Assembly: GCF_016907715.1 (NCBI RefSeq)
Contig: NZ_JAFBCM010000001.1
Span: 3,410,001-3,474,000 of the forward strand
Direction: 5' to 3'
Source of the DNA: Tenggerimyces flavus
Lineage (GTDB): Bacteria > Actinomycetota > Actinomycetes > Propionibacteriales > Actinopolymorphaceae
Length of the DNA: 64,000 bases
Shown: positions 26,047-35,064 of the stretch, in pieces
Numbering within the stretch: the first letter of the stretch is position 1
Layout: each line of letters begins with the position of its first letter
Translations under genes and position numbers: made by a program
Notes under the pieces: model-generated
The model's input: only the letters and a program-made list of their open reading frames with translations
Database searches by the model: none
What the model was told of the DNA's origin: nothing

Positions 26047-28704
26047 ATGAACGGGACCTCGCTGGTACGGACGTTCGCCGACCTCGACCGCACTTGTCTG
26101 GACGAGGCGGGCGGCAAGGCGGCGAACCTCGGCGAGCTGGTGCGCGCCGGGTTGCCGGTGCCGCCCGGCTTCGTCGTCACCACCGCCGCCTACCGCGAGG
26201 TCGCCGCGACCGCGGGCCTCGAGCCGACCCTCGCGGCGCTGGCCGAGACGCCGGTCACCGACACCGAACGGCTGGCGAAGCTTGCCTGCGAGGCGCGCGA
26301 ACGGCTGCTCAGCTCGGCCATCCCCGACGCGACCGCCGAGGCGATCCTCGCCGGCTACCGCGAACTCGGGAACGACGTGCCGGTAGCGGTCCGTTCGTCA
26401 GCCACCGCTGAGGATCTGCCATCCGCGAGCTTCGCCGGCCAGCAGGACACATACCTCAACATCGTCGGCGCCGACGCACTCCTGGACGCCGTTCGCCGTT
26501 GCTGGGCGAGCCTGTGGACCGACCGCGCCGTCGCGTACCGGGCGACGAACGACGTCGACCACGACCTCGTCGCGCTCGCCGTCGTCGTCCAGCTCATGGT
26601 CGACGCGGAGGTCGCCGGAGTGCTGTTCACTGCCGACCCGGTCACCGGCCGCCGCCGGCAGGCCGTTATCGACGCGAGCCCGGGGCTCGGCGAGGCCGTC
26701 GTCTCTGGCGCCGTCAACCCCGACCACTTCGTCGTCGACACCGCGACCGGCGAGATTCTCGAACGCAGGTTGGGCGACAAGCGGCTCGCGATCCGTTCGC
26801 TGCCGGGCGGCGGCACCGAGCACGTCGCGGTCGAGGCGAACGAAGCCTGCCTCACCGACGACCAGATCCGCGCGCTCGCCAGGCTCGGCGACGAGACCGA
26901 ACACCACTTCCAAGCCCCGCAGGACACCGAGTGGGCGATCGACGCGACCGGCAAGCTGTGGTTGACGCAGGCGCGCCCGGTCACGACGCTCTTCCCGTTG
27001 CCAGATCCCCTTCCCAGCACGGCGAAAGACGACGTCCGCGTCTACTTCTGCGGCAGCGTCGCGCAGGGGCTCACGCGTCCGCTCACTCCGTCCGGCCTCG
27101 CCGCGTTCCGGCTCGTCGGCACGTCGATCGCCGAGCTCGCCGGCATCGTGGTGGCGGACCGGTTGGCCGGACCGCCCGCGATCGTGGTCGCCGGCCAGCG
27201 GCTGTTCTTCGACTTCACGCCGATCCTGCGCAACGAGGACGCGCGGTCGATCGTGCCGCGGATCTTCGACGTGATGGAGGCGCGGTCGGCGGTGATCGCC
27301 CGTACGCTCGCCGACGATCCCCGGTACGCCGCCGAGCAGGGCTCCGGCTGGCGGCTCCGGCGCCGGCTGTTCCGCGTGGCGAGGAGGCTGCGTGCTCCGG
27401 GGACGTTGCTCGCCGCGGTGATCGACCCGCGCACCGGCCACCGGCACGCCGCCCGGCTGACGACGTTGATGGCGCGACGTACGGCGGTCCCGCCCAACGC
27501 CAGCCCGCGAGAACGGCTTGAGCACGTCGAGCGAATCCTCGGCGAGACGATGCTCCCGACCGGCGCCCGCGTGATGCCCGCGGCCGGCGCCGGGTTCCTC
27601 CTGCTCGGTCTCGTCGCCAAGCTACTCGGCAAGAAGCTCGCGTCGGGCGACCTCGAGGCGGTGCTGCGGAGCCTGCCGCGCAACGTCACGACCGAGATGG
27701 ACCTGGAGCTCTGGCAGCTCGCCCAGCGGATCCGGTCCGAGCCGGCGGCCGCCACGCTGTTCACCCGCAAGACTCCGGTGGAGCTGGCCGCGCTGTTCGG
27801 CGACGGCGCGCTTCCCGCCATCGCGCAGGACGGGCTCGCCGAGTTCCTGCGTACGTACGGGCATCGCGCGGTCGCCGAGATCGACCTCGGCATGCCGCGC
27901 TGGAGCGACGACCCGACGCACCTGCTCGGAGTGCTCGCGAACTACCTGCGGCTCGACGACGAGGCGCTGGCCCCGGACCGGCTGTTCGCACGCGGCGCGG
28001 TCGAGGCCGAGGCGGCGGTGGCGCGGCTGGTCGCCAAGGCGGGTTTGGCCAAGCCAGTCGTACGATTCGCGTTGCGTCGTGTCCGCGCACTCGCGGGACT
28101 GCGGGAGTATCCGAAGTACCTCATCGTTCTGGCTCTCGCGGCGGCTCGGCGCGAGCTGGCAATGATCGGTCGCGACCTCGTGGCTGCCGAGCGGCTCGCG
28201 GTGCCTGACGACGTGTTCTTCCTCGATCTCGCCGAGGTCCGGTCCGCGCTCGGCGGGCGCGACCACCGTGCGCTCGTCGTCGAGCGGCGGGAGGCGTACG
28301 CGGCCGAGCTCAGACGGCGACGGATCCCGCGGATGATGCTGTCCGACGGCACCGACCTCGAGGCGCTCGGCACGGCTGCCACCGAAGGTGACCTGGTCGG
28401 GACGTCCGCGTCGAGCGGCACGGTGACCGGGATCGCACGGGTCGTCCTGGATCCGGTCGGCGCCCACCTGGAGCCGGGCGAGATCCTCGTCGCGCCGTCG
28501 ACGGACCCGGGCTGGACGCCGCTGTTCCTCACCGCGGGCGGCCTGGTGATGGAGATGGGCGGCGCGAACTCCCACGGCGCCGTGGTGGCCCGCGAGTACG
28601 GGATCCCGGCCGTGGTCGGCGTACCGGACGCGACGTCGCGGATCTCGTCCGGGCAGCAGATCCGGGTGGACGGCGCGTCCGGAATCGTCACGATCTCGTC
28701 CTGA
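26047..28704 (+). CDS. PEP/pyruvate-binding enzyme, rifampicin phosphotransferase-like
   Basis: The 885-aa protein has an N-terminal ATP-grasp PPDK/PEP-synthase domain (residues about 5-320: GGKAANLGELVRAGLPVPPG, PVAVRSSATAEDLPSASFAG, VLFTADPVTG and ending TQARPVT). A large middle region follows (about 330-790), then a C-terminal swivelling phosphohistidine domain with MGGANSHGAVVAREYGIPAV. The G-A-N-S-H-G-A-V-V-A-R-E-Y form, the length and the three-part layout match rifampicin phosphotransferases and their relatives rather than PEP synthase or PPDK. The family moves the ATP beta-phosphate to a small acceptor through His. Rifamycin as substrate is unproven, and I see no rifamycin-associated promoter element upstream. 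Confidence 0.75.
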   Translation: MNGTSLVRTFADLDRTCLDEAGGKAANLGELVRAGLPVPPGFVVTTAAYREVAATAGLEPTLAALAETPVTDTERLAKLACEARERLLSSAIPDATAEAILAGYRELGNDVPVAVRSSATAEDLPSASFAGQQDTYLNIVGADALLDAVRRCWASLWTDRAVAYRATNDVDHDLVALAVVVQLMVDAEVAGVLFTADPVTGRRRQAVIDASPGLGEAVVSGAVNPDHFVVDTATGEILERRLGDKRLAIRSLPGGGTEHVAVEANEACLTDDQIRALARLGDETEHHFQAPQDTEWAIDATGKLWLTQARPVTTLFPLPDPLPSTAKDDVRVYFCGSVAQGLTRPLTPSGLAAFRLVGTSIAELAGIVVADRLAGPPAIVVAGQRLFFDFTPILRNEDARSIVPRIFDVMEARSAVIARTLADDPRYAAEQGSGWRLRRRLFRVARRLRAPGTLLAAVIDPRTGHRHAARLTTLMARRTAVPPNASPRERLEHVERILGETMLPTGARVMPAAGAGFLLLGLVAKLLGKKLASGDLEAVLRSLPRNVTTEMDLELWQLAQRIRSEPAAATLFTRKTPVELAALFGDGALPAIAQDGLAEFLRTYGHRAVAEIDLGMPRWSDDPTHLLGVLANYLRLDDEALAPDRLFARGAVEAEAAVARLVAKAGLAKPVVRFALRRVRALAGLREYPKYLIVLALAAARRELAMIGRDLVAAERLAVPDDVFFLDLAEVRSALGGRDHRALVVERREAYAAELRRRRIPRMMLSDGTDLEALGTAATEGDLVGTSASSGTVTGIARVVLDPVGAHLEPGEILVAPSTDPGWTPLFLTAGGLVMEMGGANSHGAVVAREYGIPAVVGVPDATSRISSGQQIRVDGASGIVTISS

Positions 28705-28753
28705 TCCGGTCTCCTGGGGAATGTTCGGGATCGCTTCCCGGCTAACGATGTAC

Positions 28754-29539
28754 ATGACGAGACCGGTTCGTATTGGAGTCCAGCTCCAACCTCAACACGC
28801 CGAGTACACCGAGATCCGCCGGGCGGTCGCCGAGATCGAAGAAGCCGGCGCGGACATTGTCTACACCTGGGACCACTTCTTCCCGCTGTACGGGGAGGCC
28901 GACGGCCTGCACTTCGAGTGTTGGACGATGCTCGGCGCCTGGGCTGAAGCGACCTCGCGCATCGAGATCGGCGCGCTGGTGACGGCGAACTCGTACCGGA
29001 ACCCCGAGCTGGTGGCGGACATGGCCCGTACGGTCGACCACATCTCCGACGGGCGGCTGATCCTGGGGATCGGGGCTGGTTGGTTCGAGCGCGACTACGA
29101 CGAGTACGGGTACGAGTTCGGCACGGCCGGGTCGCGGATCGCGTCGCTGGGCGAGTCGATGCCGCGCATCAAGTCGCGCTGGGCGAAGCTCAACCCGGCG
29201 CCGACACGGGACATCCCCGTGCTGATCGGCGGTAGCGGCGAGCGCAAGACGCTGCGCGTGGTGGCCGAGCACGCGACGATCTGGCACGGCTTCGGCGACC
29301 CCGAGCGGCTGCGGCACCTGACCTCGGTGCTGGATCGCTGGTGCGCGGAGGTGGGCCGGGATCCGTTGGAGATCGAGCGCTCGGTCGCGGTCTCCGACCC
29401 GCCCGAGTCCGTCGGCGAGGACTTCGTGGCGACGGGCGTCACGCACTTCACCATCGCCCAGGGCGGCCCCAAGTACGACCTCGGCCTGGCCCGCGACTGG
29501 ATCGCCTGGCGCGACGAGCACAACGCCAAGTCCGCCTGA
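28754..29539 (+). CDS. LLM-class F420-dependent oxidoreductase
   Basis: A 261-aa luciferase-like protein, MTRPVRIGVQLQPQHAEYTE at the start, with ADIVYTWDHFFPLYG, TSRIEIGALVTANSYRNPEL and GRLILGIGAGWFERDYDEYG. The last is the F420 LLM signature. I chose ATG 28754; ATG 28748 adds two residues. It ends just before a bidirectional terminator shared with the convergent TetR gene. The substrate is unknown. Confidence 0.85.
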   Translation: MTRPVRIGVQLQPQHAEYTEIRRAVAEIEEAGADIVYTWDHFFPLYGEADGLHFECWTMLGAWAEATSRIEIGALVTANSYRNPELVADMARTVDHISDGRLILGIGAGWFERDYDEYGYEFGTAGSRIASLGESMPRIKSRWAKLNPAPTRDIPVLIGGSGERKTLRVVAEHATIWHGFGDPERLRHLTSVLDRWCAEVGRDPLEIERSVAVSDPPESVGEDFVATGVTHFTIAQGGPKYDLGLARDWIAWRDEHNAKSA

Positions 29540-29554
29540 CGGATCGCTTCGACC

Positions 29555-29584
29555 AAGGGCCGCGCCCGGACGGGTGCGGCCCTT
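29555..29584. terminator. Bidirectional terminator
   Basis: AAGGGCCGC (29555-29563) and GCGGCCCTT (29576-29584) form a perfect stem between the stops of the converging LLM and TetR genes. The AA/TT ends provide short T-runs in both directions. Confidence 0.65.
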
Positions 29585-29586
29585 GC

Positions 29587-30135
29587 TCATGCCCGGTAGC
29601 CGGTGAGGGCGAGGTCGAGTTGGCGCTCCCAGGCGGTGGGGGCGACCTGGACGACGCGGCTGAGGGCGACGATGAGGAGGCCGACGTCCTCCATCGTGAC
29701 GTCCGCGCGCAGGACGCCGTCGGTGTGGGCGCGGGCGACGAGGGGGGCGAGGGTGGTTCGCAGGTGCTCGCCGCAGGCGGCGAACGCCGGCGCCGCAACG
29801 TCGCCGACCGCGAGGCCGTCGAGCAACGTGCGGCGCTCCGCGAGCGTGCTGAGGGTCGCGGCCACATACGAGCGCAGTGCCGCGTAGGCGTCCGCCGTGT
29901 CGACGGTTGAGGTGCGCTCGGTCCAGGCCGCGATGTCCGCCTGGAGGACGGCGACGAGCAGCTCTTCCTTGGTCGGGTAGTGCCGGTACAGCGTGCCGAT
30001 CCCGACCCCGGCCTGCCGCGCGATCTCTCGCATGTCCACGGCCAGCCCACCCACCCCGAATGCCTGCGCCGCAGCCTCCAGCACCAGCAACGCGTTCCGC
30101 GCCGCGTCCTTCCGCTGCCTCCGAGCCGTCGCCAT
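29587..30135 (-). CDS. TetR-family transcriptional regulator
   Basis: The 182-aa regulator has a standard TetR HTH: ALLVLEAAAQAFGVGGLAVD then MREIARQAGVGIGTLYRHYP and TKEELLVAVL. The C-terminal ligand domain is of the SRP/TetR_C type. I chose ATG 30135 (MATARRQRKDAAR) with AGGA 9 nt upstream; ATG 30153 is an alternative. It is divergent from an SDR gene, and two matching palindromes lie between or at the starts. It most likely represses itself and the SDR. Confidence 0.88.
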   Translation of the reverse strand: MATARRQRKDAARNALLVLEAAAQAFGVGGLAVDMREIARQAGVGIGTLYRHYPTKEELLVAVLQADIAAWTERTSTVDTADAYAALRSYVAATLSTLAERRTLLDGLAVGDVAAPAFAACGEHLRTTLAPLVARAHTDGVLRADVTMEDVGLLIVALSRVVQVAPTAWERQLDLALTGYRA

Positions 30136-30155
30136 GCCGCCGATCCTACCCATTG

Positions 30156-30171
30156 CGGAACGCGTGTTCCG
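30156..30171. promoter_or_regulatory. Putative TetR operator 1
   Basis: CGGAAC-GCGT-GTTCCG is a perfect 6+6 inverted repeat 20 bp upstream of the TetR ATG. It has the same half-sites as operator 2, exactly 30 bp away. Confidence 0.75.
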
Positions 30172-30185
30172 CATCTACGCTGTTC

Positions 30186-30201
30186 CGGAACAGGTGTTCC
30201 G
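30186..30201. promoter_or_regulatory. Putative TetR operator 2
   Basis: CGGAAC-AGGT-GTTCCG repeats the half-sites of operator 1 and ends 15 bp before the SDR ATG. Two sites three helical turns apart suggest cooperative repression of both divergent genes. Confidence 0.75.
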
Positions 30202-30216
30202 AAACGAGGGATCGGT

Positions 30217-30957
30217 ATGAGGACGATCGTGATCACCGGCGGCACCGACGGCATCGGGCGGGCGCTGGCCGCGCACTATCTGCGGGCGGGGGAGCGCGTC
30301 GTCGTGGTCGGCCGGAGCCGGCAGAAGTTCGACGCCCTCCAGCAAGAGACGGGCGGGGACGCACGGTTCATCCAGGCCGACCTGTCCCTCGTCCGAGAGA
30401 TCGAACGCGTCGTCGCCGAACTCCAGCAGTACGAGCGCATCGACGCGCTCGTCCTCGCCGCCTCGTACGTTCGCTACAAGCGCGCCGAGACCGAGGAGGG
30501 CCTAGAGCACCAGTTCGCGCTCTTCTACCTCGGCCGCGCCCTCCTCGTCCGCGGCCTCGCCGATCGCCTCGGCACGGTCGTCAACCTCGTCGTCCCCGGC
30601 GCGCCGAAGGACGCGATCCAGTGGAACGACCTCCAGCTGGAGAAGGACTACACCTGGAAGCGCACCAACCTGCAGTTCCGCCGCGCCAACGAACTGCTCG
30701 CCGTCGACCTGCCGATCCACGTCCGCTACCACCGCCACAGCCCCGGCTTCGTCCGCACGAGCTTCGCCGGAGACGTCGACGGCCTCGCCCGCATGGGCGT
30801 CAACGTCCTCGTGCGCGTGCTCGGAACCACAGTGGACAAGGCGATTCGCCCCATCATCGCCTTGATCGACGACGACGACCGCGCCGAAGCCACACGGCTA
30901 AGGCAAGAAACAGCGCGAATCGTCGAAGGTGTGCGCAGTACCGGACGGACTCCTTGA
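30217..30957 (+). CDS. Short-chain dehydrogenase/reductase
   Basis: The 246-aa SDR starts MRTIVITGGTDGIGRALAAH, which carries the nucleotide-binding TGGTDGIG motif, and has VVVVGRSRQKFDAL and a D-A-L-V-L-A-A-S strand in place of the usual N-N-A-G. The catalytic Y-x-x-x-K is not in canonical form: the region reads KDYTWKRTNLQFRRANELL, which places a Tyr and Lys only three apart. This is seen in atypical SDRs related to protochlorophyllide or WW-domain reductases. Two TetR operators sit in its promoter. The substrate is unknown. Confidence 0.82.
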   Translation: MRTIVITGGTDGIGRALAAHYLRAGERVVVVGRSRQKFDALQQETGGDARFIQADLSLVREIERVVAELQQYERIDALVLAASYVRYKRAETEEGLEHQFALFYLGRALLVRGLADRLGTVVNLVVPGAPKDAIQWNDLQLEKDYTWKRTNLQFRRANELLAVDLPIHVRYHRHSPGFVRTSFAGDVDGLARMGVNVLVRVLGTTVDKAIRPIIALIDDDDRAEATRLRQETARIVEGVRSTGRTP

Positions 30958-31013
30958 CCTCGGGCGAGCGCTTTCCCTAGCGTCGAAGGCTCGGCCAGGT
31001 ACGAGGGGGAGAC

Positions 31014-33380
31014 ATGGCAGCGAAGCTTCCACGCCGCGTGCTCGTGGCGGGCATCGGCGGCGTCGCCGCCCTTGCCGCGTTGAATGGGCGCATGACCCCG
31101 GCAAGAGCGGATGCCCAGTCGTACGAGCAACTCCGCCTCGCCTGGCACGACTTCCTCACCGGCGGCCAGGTCGATCCCGCCGACCCCAGGGTCGCCAAGG
31201 CGCTCACGTTGCTCGACAACGACGCCCGCCGGTGGCAGGGCCTCGTCGACAGAAGCCCAACCCGCACACAGGTCTTCACCGACACCACCTTCGCGGGCTC
31301 GGCCGGCGTCACCGGCACATACACGCGGCTGGTGACGATGGCCCTCGCCTGGGCGACCAACGGCAGCGCCCTGCACCAGAACGCGACCGTGCTCGCCGAC
31401 GTCCTCGCCGGCCTCGCGACCGTGCACGAACGCGTCTACAAGCAGGGCACGGTCGAGTACGGCAACTGGTGGGACTGGGAGATCGGCTCGACCCGCGCCC
31501 TCGGCGACGCCTGCACGCTCGTGTACGACCACCTCCCGGCAGCCGACCGAGCCAGCTACCTGCAGGCGATCGACCACTTCGTTCCCGACCCGTACTGGAT
31601 GTTCCCGCCCGAACGCGGCCCGATCCTCTCCACCGGAGCCAACCGCGTCGACCTCTGCCGCGCCATCGCCGTCCGTGGCGTCCTCGGCGAGACCGACGCG
31701 AAGATCGCCCGCTCCCGCGACGGCCTGTCCGACGTCTTCGCCTACGTCACGACCGGCGACGGCTTCTACCGCGACGGCTCGTTCGTCCAACACACGTGGG
31801 TCCCCTACACCGGAACGTACGGCGTCGTCCTGCTCGACGGCATGTCCAAGCTGATCGCGCTGCTAGCCGGATCCCCTTGGGAGGTGAACGATCCGAACCG
31901 CTCGGTCCTCTTCGACGCGGTCGAGCGCACGTTCCAGCCGGTGATCTACGACAATCAGATGCTCGACTTCGTCCGCGGGCGGGCGATCTCGCGGAGCAAC
32001 GCGCGCGACCACACCGACGCGCACGGCGCTCTCGAGCACCTGCTCAACCTCGCCGACGGCGTCGCCGTCGAGGATCCCGAGCGCGCGCAGCGCTGGCGCG
32101 CGATGGTCAAGGGTTGGATCCATCGCGACACTCACGACGACATCTTCGCCAGCGCCCGCGTCCCGCGGGTCGCGACGTACGCGCGCGTGCTCGCCGACGA
32201 GTCCGTTCCCGCGGCGCCGGAGCCCACGGCGTTCACCGTCTTCCCCGGCATGGACCGCGTCGTACATCGCCGTCCTGGTTGGGCGTACGCGATCTCGATG
32301 GCCAGCATGCGCATCTCCTACTACGAGTCCGGCAACGGTGAGAACGAGAAGGGCTTCCACACCGGCGAGGGCATGACGTACCTCTACAACGCCGACAACG
32401 GCCAGTACGCCGACGACTTCTGGCCGACTACCGACCTCTATCGCCTGCCAGGCACGACGATCGACAAGTTGCCACTGCCGAACAAGGCCGGCGGCGAGTG
32501 GGGCGAGGCGCGGCCGATCGATGCGAGCTGGGTCGGCGGCGTCGCGCTCGGCGAGTTCGGCTCGGCCGGAATGGACGTCGAGGGCATCACGTCGCCGATG
32601 CGGGCGAAGAAGTCGTGGTTCTGCCTGGACGAGTACGTCGTCGCACTCGGCGCCGGCATCACCGGGGCGAGCGGACACCCGGTCGAGACCGTCGTCGAGA
32701 ACCGGAATCTCCATGCCAGTGGGACGAACGCGTTCCTGCTCGACGGTGTCGCTCAGCCGCTGGACCTCGGCTGGTCGACCACCCGAGAGGCCGGCTGGGC
32801 GCACCTCGGAGGCGTCGGCGGGTACGTCTTCCCCGGCGGCGCGACGATCTCGGTGAAGCGCGAGGCCCGGACCGGACGCTGGCGCGACATCCACCAGACC
32901 GGCCCGACGACGCCGATCACCCGCCGGTACCTGACGGCCTGGTTCGACCACGGCGTCGATCCGACAGCGGGGGAGTACGCGTACGTGCTGCTGCCCGGCG
33001 CGACCCCGGCGCGCACCGCCGCGTTGGCCGAGTCGGCGGAGATTCGCGTGCTGGCGAACACCCCGTCCGTACAGGCGATCTCCGTTCCCCGGTTGGGCAT
33101 CGTCGCCGCGAACTTCTGGGCACCGGGCTCGGTCGACGAGCTCACCGCGTCCGCGCCGTGCGCGGTGATCATGCGCGAGCATCGCGGCGAGCTGGCCGTC
33201 GCGGTGTCCGATCCCGCCCGCGGGAGCGCGAACGTCGAGGTGGGTGTCCGTCGGGGCGGATATCGTTCCTGGCATGGTGACTCGACCGTCCGCGTCCAAG
33301 CCGTCCGGCCGTGGGTCTCGCTCGCCGTCGACACGTCCGACGGCCTCGGCGGCACCCACGCCGTCCGGCTCAGCCGCTGA
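31014..33380 (+). CDS. Polysaccharide lyase family 8 (hyaluronate/chondroitin/xanthan lyase type)
   Basis: The 788-aa secreted protein has a twin-arginine-like signal (PRRVLVAGIGGVAALAAL) and the PL8 alpha/alpha toroid followed by beta-sandwich domains. The catalytic set is visible: NWWDWEIG at 151-158, Asn210 in TGANRVDLC, His260 and Tyr269 in QHTWVPYTGTYG, and an Arg in FVRGRAISR (about 321-327). The enzyme would cleave uronate-containing polysaccharide by beta-elimination. It starts at ATG 31014 after GGGGGAG. Hyaluronan, chondroitin or xanthan cannot be told apart from sequence alone. Confidence 0.92.
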   Translation: MAAKLPRRVLVAGIGGVAALAALNGRMTPARADAQSYEQLRLAWHDFLTGGQVDPADPRVAKALTLLDNDARRWQGLVDRSPTRTQVFTDTTFAGSAGVTGTYTRLVTMALAWATNGSALHQNATVLADVLAGLATVHERVYKQGTVEYGNWWDWEIGSTRALGDACTLVYDHLPAADRASYLQAIDHFVPDPYWMFPPERGPILSTGANRVDLCRAIAVRGVLGETDAKIARSRDGLSDVFAYVTTGDGFYRDGSFVQHTWVPYTGTYGVVLLDGMSKLIALLAGSPWEVNDPNRSVLFDAVERTFQPVIYDNQMLDFVRGRAISRSNARDHTDAHGALEHLLNLADGVAVEDPERAQRWRAMVKGWIHRDTHDDIFASARVPRVATYARVLADESVPAAPEPTAFTVFPGMDRVVHRRPGWAYAISMASMRISYYESGNGENEKGFHTGEGMTYLYNADNGQYADDFWPTTDLYRLPGTTIDKLPLPNKAGGEWGEARPIDASWVGGVALGEFGSAGMDVEGITSPMRAKKSWFCLDEYVVALGAGITGASGHPVETVVENRNLHASGTNAFLLDGVAQPLDLGWSTTREAGWAHLGGVGGYVFPGGATISVKREARTGRWRDIHQTGPTTPITRRYLTAWFDHGVDPTAGEYAYVLLPGATPARTAALAESAEIRVLANTPSVQAISVPRLGIVAANFWAPGSVDELTASAPCAVIMREHRGELAVAVSDPARGSANVEVGVRRGGYRSWHGDSTVRVQAVRPWVSLAVDTSDGLGGTHAVRLSR

Positions 33381-34506
33381 CGGCGGACCGCTCACCCTGG
33401 CGGAGCTGAGCCGCGCCACGCTGGCGCGGCAGCTGCTGCTGGACCGGGTGCCGCTGACCGTCGAGGAGGCGCTGCCGAGGCTCGGAGCGTTGCAGGCGCA
33501 GCGGCCCGACTCGCCGTTCTTCGCGCTGTGGACGCGGCTGTCCTCGTTCGCCGCGGACGACCTCCAGACGCTGCTGGAGTCGTACCAGGTCGTGCGGGCG
33601 ACGCTGCAGCGCCGGACGCTGCACGTGGTGACGGCCGCCGACTACTTCGACTACGCGGTGTTCACCGAGTGGAGCGGTCGCCGGGACTGGCGCGACCTCG
33701 AAGCGCACGTGGACGTCGACGCGGTCATCGAGGCCACGTTGGAGTTCAGCGACGGCGAGCCACGGCTGCTGACGGACTACGTCACGCTGGCGGAGGAACG
33801 CTGGCCGCACGCCCTGCACCTGCTGGCGGGCGGGCACAACTACCGCCACCTGCGGACCCATGCCCTGCTGCTGTTGACGCCAGACTGCTCGCGGTTCGCC
33901 GGGCGAGGGCCGGTCGCGTACGTGTCGGCACGCTCGCGGCTGGGCGCGGAGGGCTGGCCGACGGGTGAGGAAACCCTGCCGCGGTTGGTCCTGCGCTACC
34001 TCCGCGCGTTCGGCCCCGCCAGCGCGGAGGACGCGATGTCGTGGCTGCGCGAGTCGCGGGTCACGAAGGTGCGGGCCGCGCTCGCGTCGCTCGGCGACGC
34101 GGTGGCGACGTTCACCGACGAGTCCGGGCGGACGTTGTACGACGTGGTCGACGGGCCGCGGCCGGACGGCGAGACTCCCGTGCCCGTGCGCTACCTACCG
34201 CCGTTCGACAGCCTGCTGCTGGCGCACACCGCGAAGTTCCGGACGCGGGTGCTGCCGGAGGGCTATCGCGACCGGATCATCAACAAGGGCAACGGCATGA
34301 TGGCGCCGACGTTCCTGGTGGACGGGCTCGTCGCGGGCAGCTGGTCGGTGGTGACGAAGAAGTCCGAAGCGACGTTGATCGTTCAGCCGTTCGCGAAGAT
34401 GACCCGAGCAGACCGCAAGGCGCTGTTGACAGAGGGTGAGACCCTCGTACGGTTCGCCGCTCCCGACGCGAAGTCACACCAGGTGGTCGTGGAGGATCCC
34501 GCGTAG
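33274..34506 (+). CDS. Winged-helix DNA-binding protein, AlkZ/YcaQ-like (HTH_42 family)
   Basis: The 410-aa protein belongs to PF06224. It shows LSRATLARQLLLDR, GALQAQRPDSPFFALWTRL, QVVRATLQRRTLHVVTAADY, LRAFGPASAEDAMSWL and a C-terminal YLPPFDSLLLAH with K-G-N-G-M-M-A-P-T-F-LVDG. The Q-A-Q in GALQAQ matches the Q-phi-Q motif of AlkZ-type DNA glycosylases that unhook crosslinks, so a repair or self-resistance role is possible. The only workable start is ATG 33274, inside the PL8 gene, giving a 107-bp overlap and a low-complexity basic N-terminus. Its 3' end overlaps the convergent HAD gene by 33 bp. Confidence 0.82.
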   Translation: MVTRPSASKPSGRGSRSPSTRPTASAAPTPSGSAADGGPLTLAELSRATLARQLLLDRVPLTVEEALPRLGALQAQRPDSPFFALWTRLSSFAADDLQTLLESYQVVRATLQRRTLHVVTAADYFDYAVFTEWSGRRDWRDLEAHVDVDAVIEATLEFSDGEPRLLTDYVTLAEERWPHALHLLAGGHNYRHLRTHALLLLTPDCSRFAGRGPVAYVSARSRLGAEGWPTGEETLPRLVLRYLRAFGPASAEDAMSWLRESRVTKVRAALASLGDAVATFTDESGRTLYDVVDGPRPDGETPVPVRYLPPFDSLLLAHTAKFRTRVLPEGYRDRIINKGNGMMAPTFLVDGLVAGSWSVVTKKSEATLIVQPFAKMTRADRKALLTEGETLVRFAAPDAKSHQVVVEDPA

Positions 34507-35061
34507 CCCGTCCGGCGACTGGTAGTGGTGACCGGCCATGCCGATCGCCAACGCCGCTTGGACATTCGGCAGCGTGTCGTCGACGAACAGGCAGGCTTCG
34601 ACGTTCGCGCCGGCGAGCTTCGCGGCGTGGTGGTAGATCTCGGGATCGGGTTTGGCGAAGCCGACCCGCGAGCTGTTCACGATCCCGTCGACCGCGTCCA
34701 GCAGGCCGAGCCGTGCGAGGTCGCTCTCCAGCCGTGACGTGGCGTTGCTGACCAGCAGGACCGGCGCCGTACGGCGGACCTGCTGGAGGATGGCCAGGAC
34801 CTCCTCGACGACCTCTCCAGCCGACTCGGACCACTCGGCGACGACCGCGCCGCCTCGTTCACCGAGCGCGGCCGCGATGCCCGCCCGCCACTCCTCGTCC
34901 GTGCACTGGCCGGTGATGGCAGGCAGCAGCCGTTCCTGCGCGAACGCGACCGAGCGAAACGAGCCTGGGGTAAGCCCGTTCCGTGCCTCCGCGTCGTCGA
35001 TCAGCGCCGGATCCCAGCGTCGTACGACGCCGTCGATGTCGCACAGAACAGCGCCGTGCAT
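34474..35061 (-). CDS. HAD-family hydrolase (subfamily IA)
   Basis: A 195-aa HAD phosphatase-like protein with motif I CDIDGVVRRW (Asp nucleophile and acid), motif II VLLVSNAT, motif III Lys in VGFAKPDPEIY and motif IV LFVDDTLPNVQAA. The cap lies between motifs I and II. The substrate is unknown. It starts at ATG 35061, 3 bp from the stop of the upstream membrane gene, so it is probably the last gene of that operon. Confidence 0.88.
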   Translation of the reverse strand: MHGAVLCDIDGVVRRWDPALIDDAEARNGLTPGSFRSVAFAQERLLPAITGQCTDEEWRAGIAAALGERGGAVVAEWSESAGEVVEEVLAILQQVRRTAPVLLVSNATSRLESDLARLGLLDAVDGIVNSSRVGFAKPDPEIYHHAAKLAGANVEACLFVDDTLPNVQAALAIGMAGHHYQSPDGLRGILHDHLV

Positions 35062-35064
35062 GGC

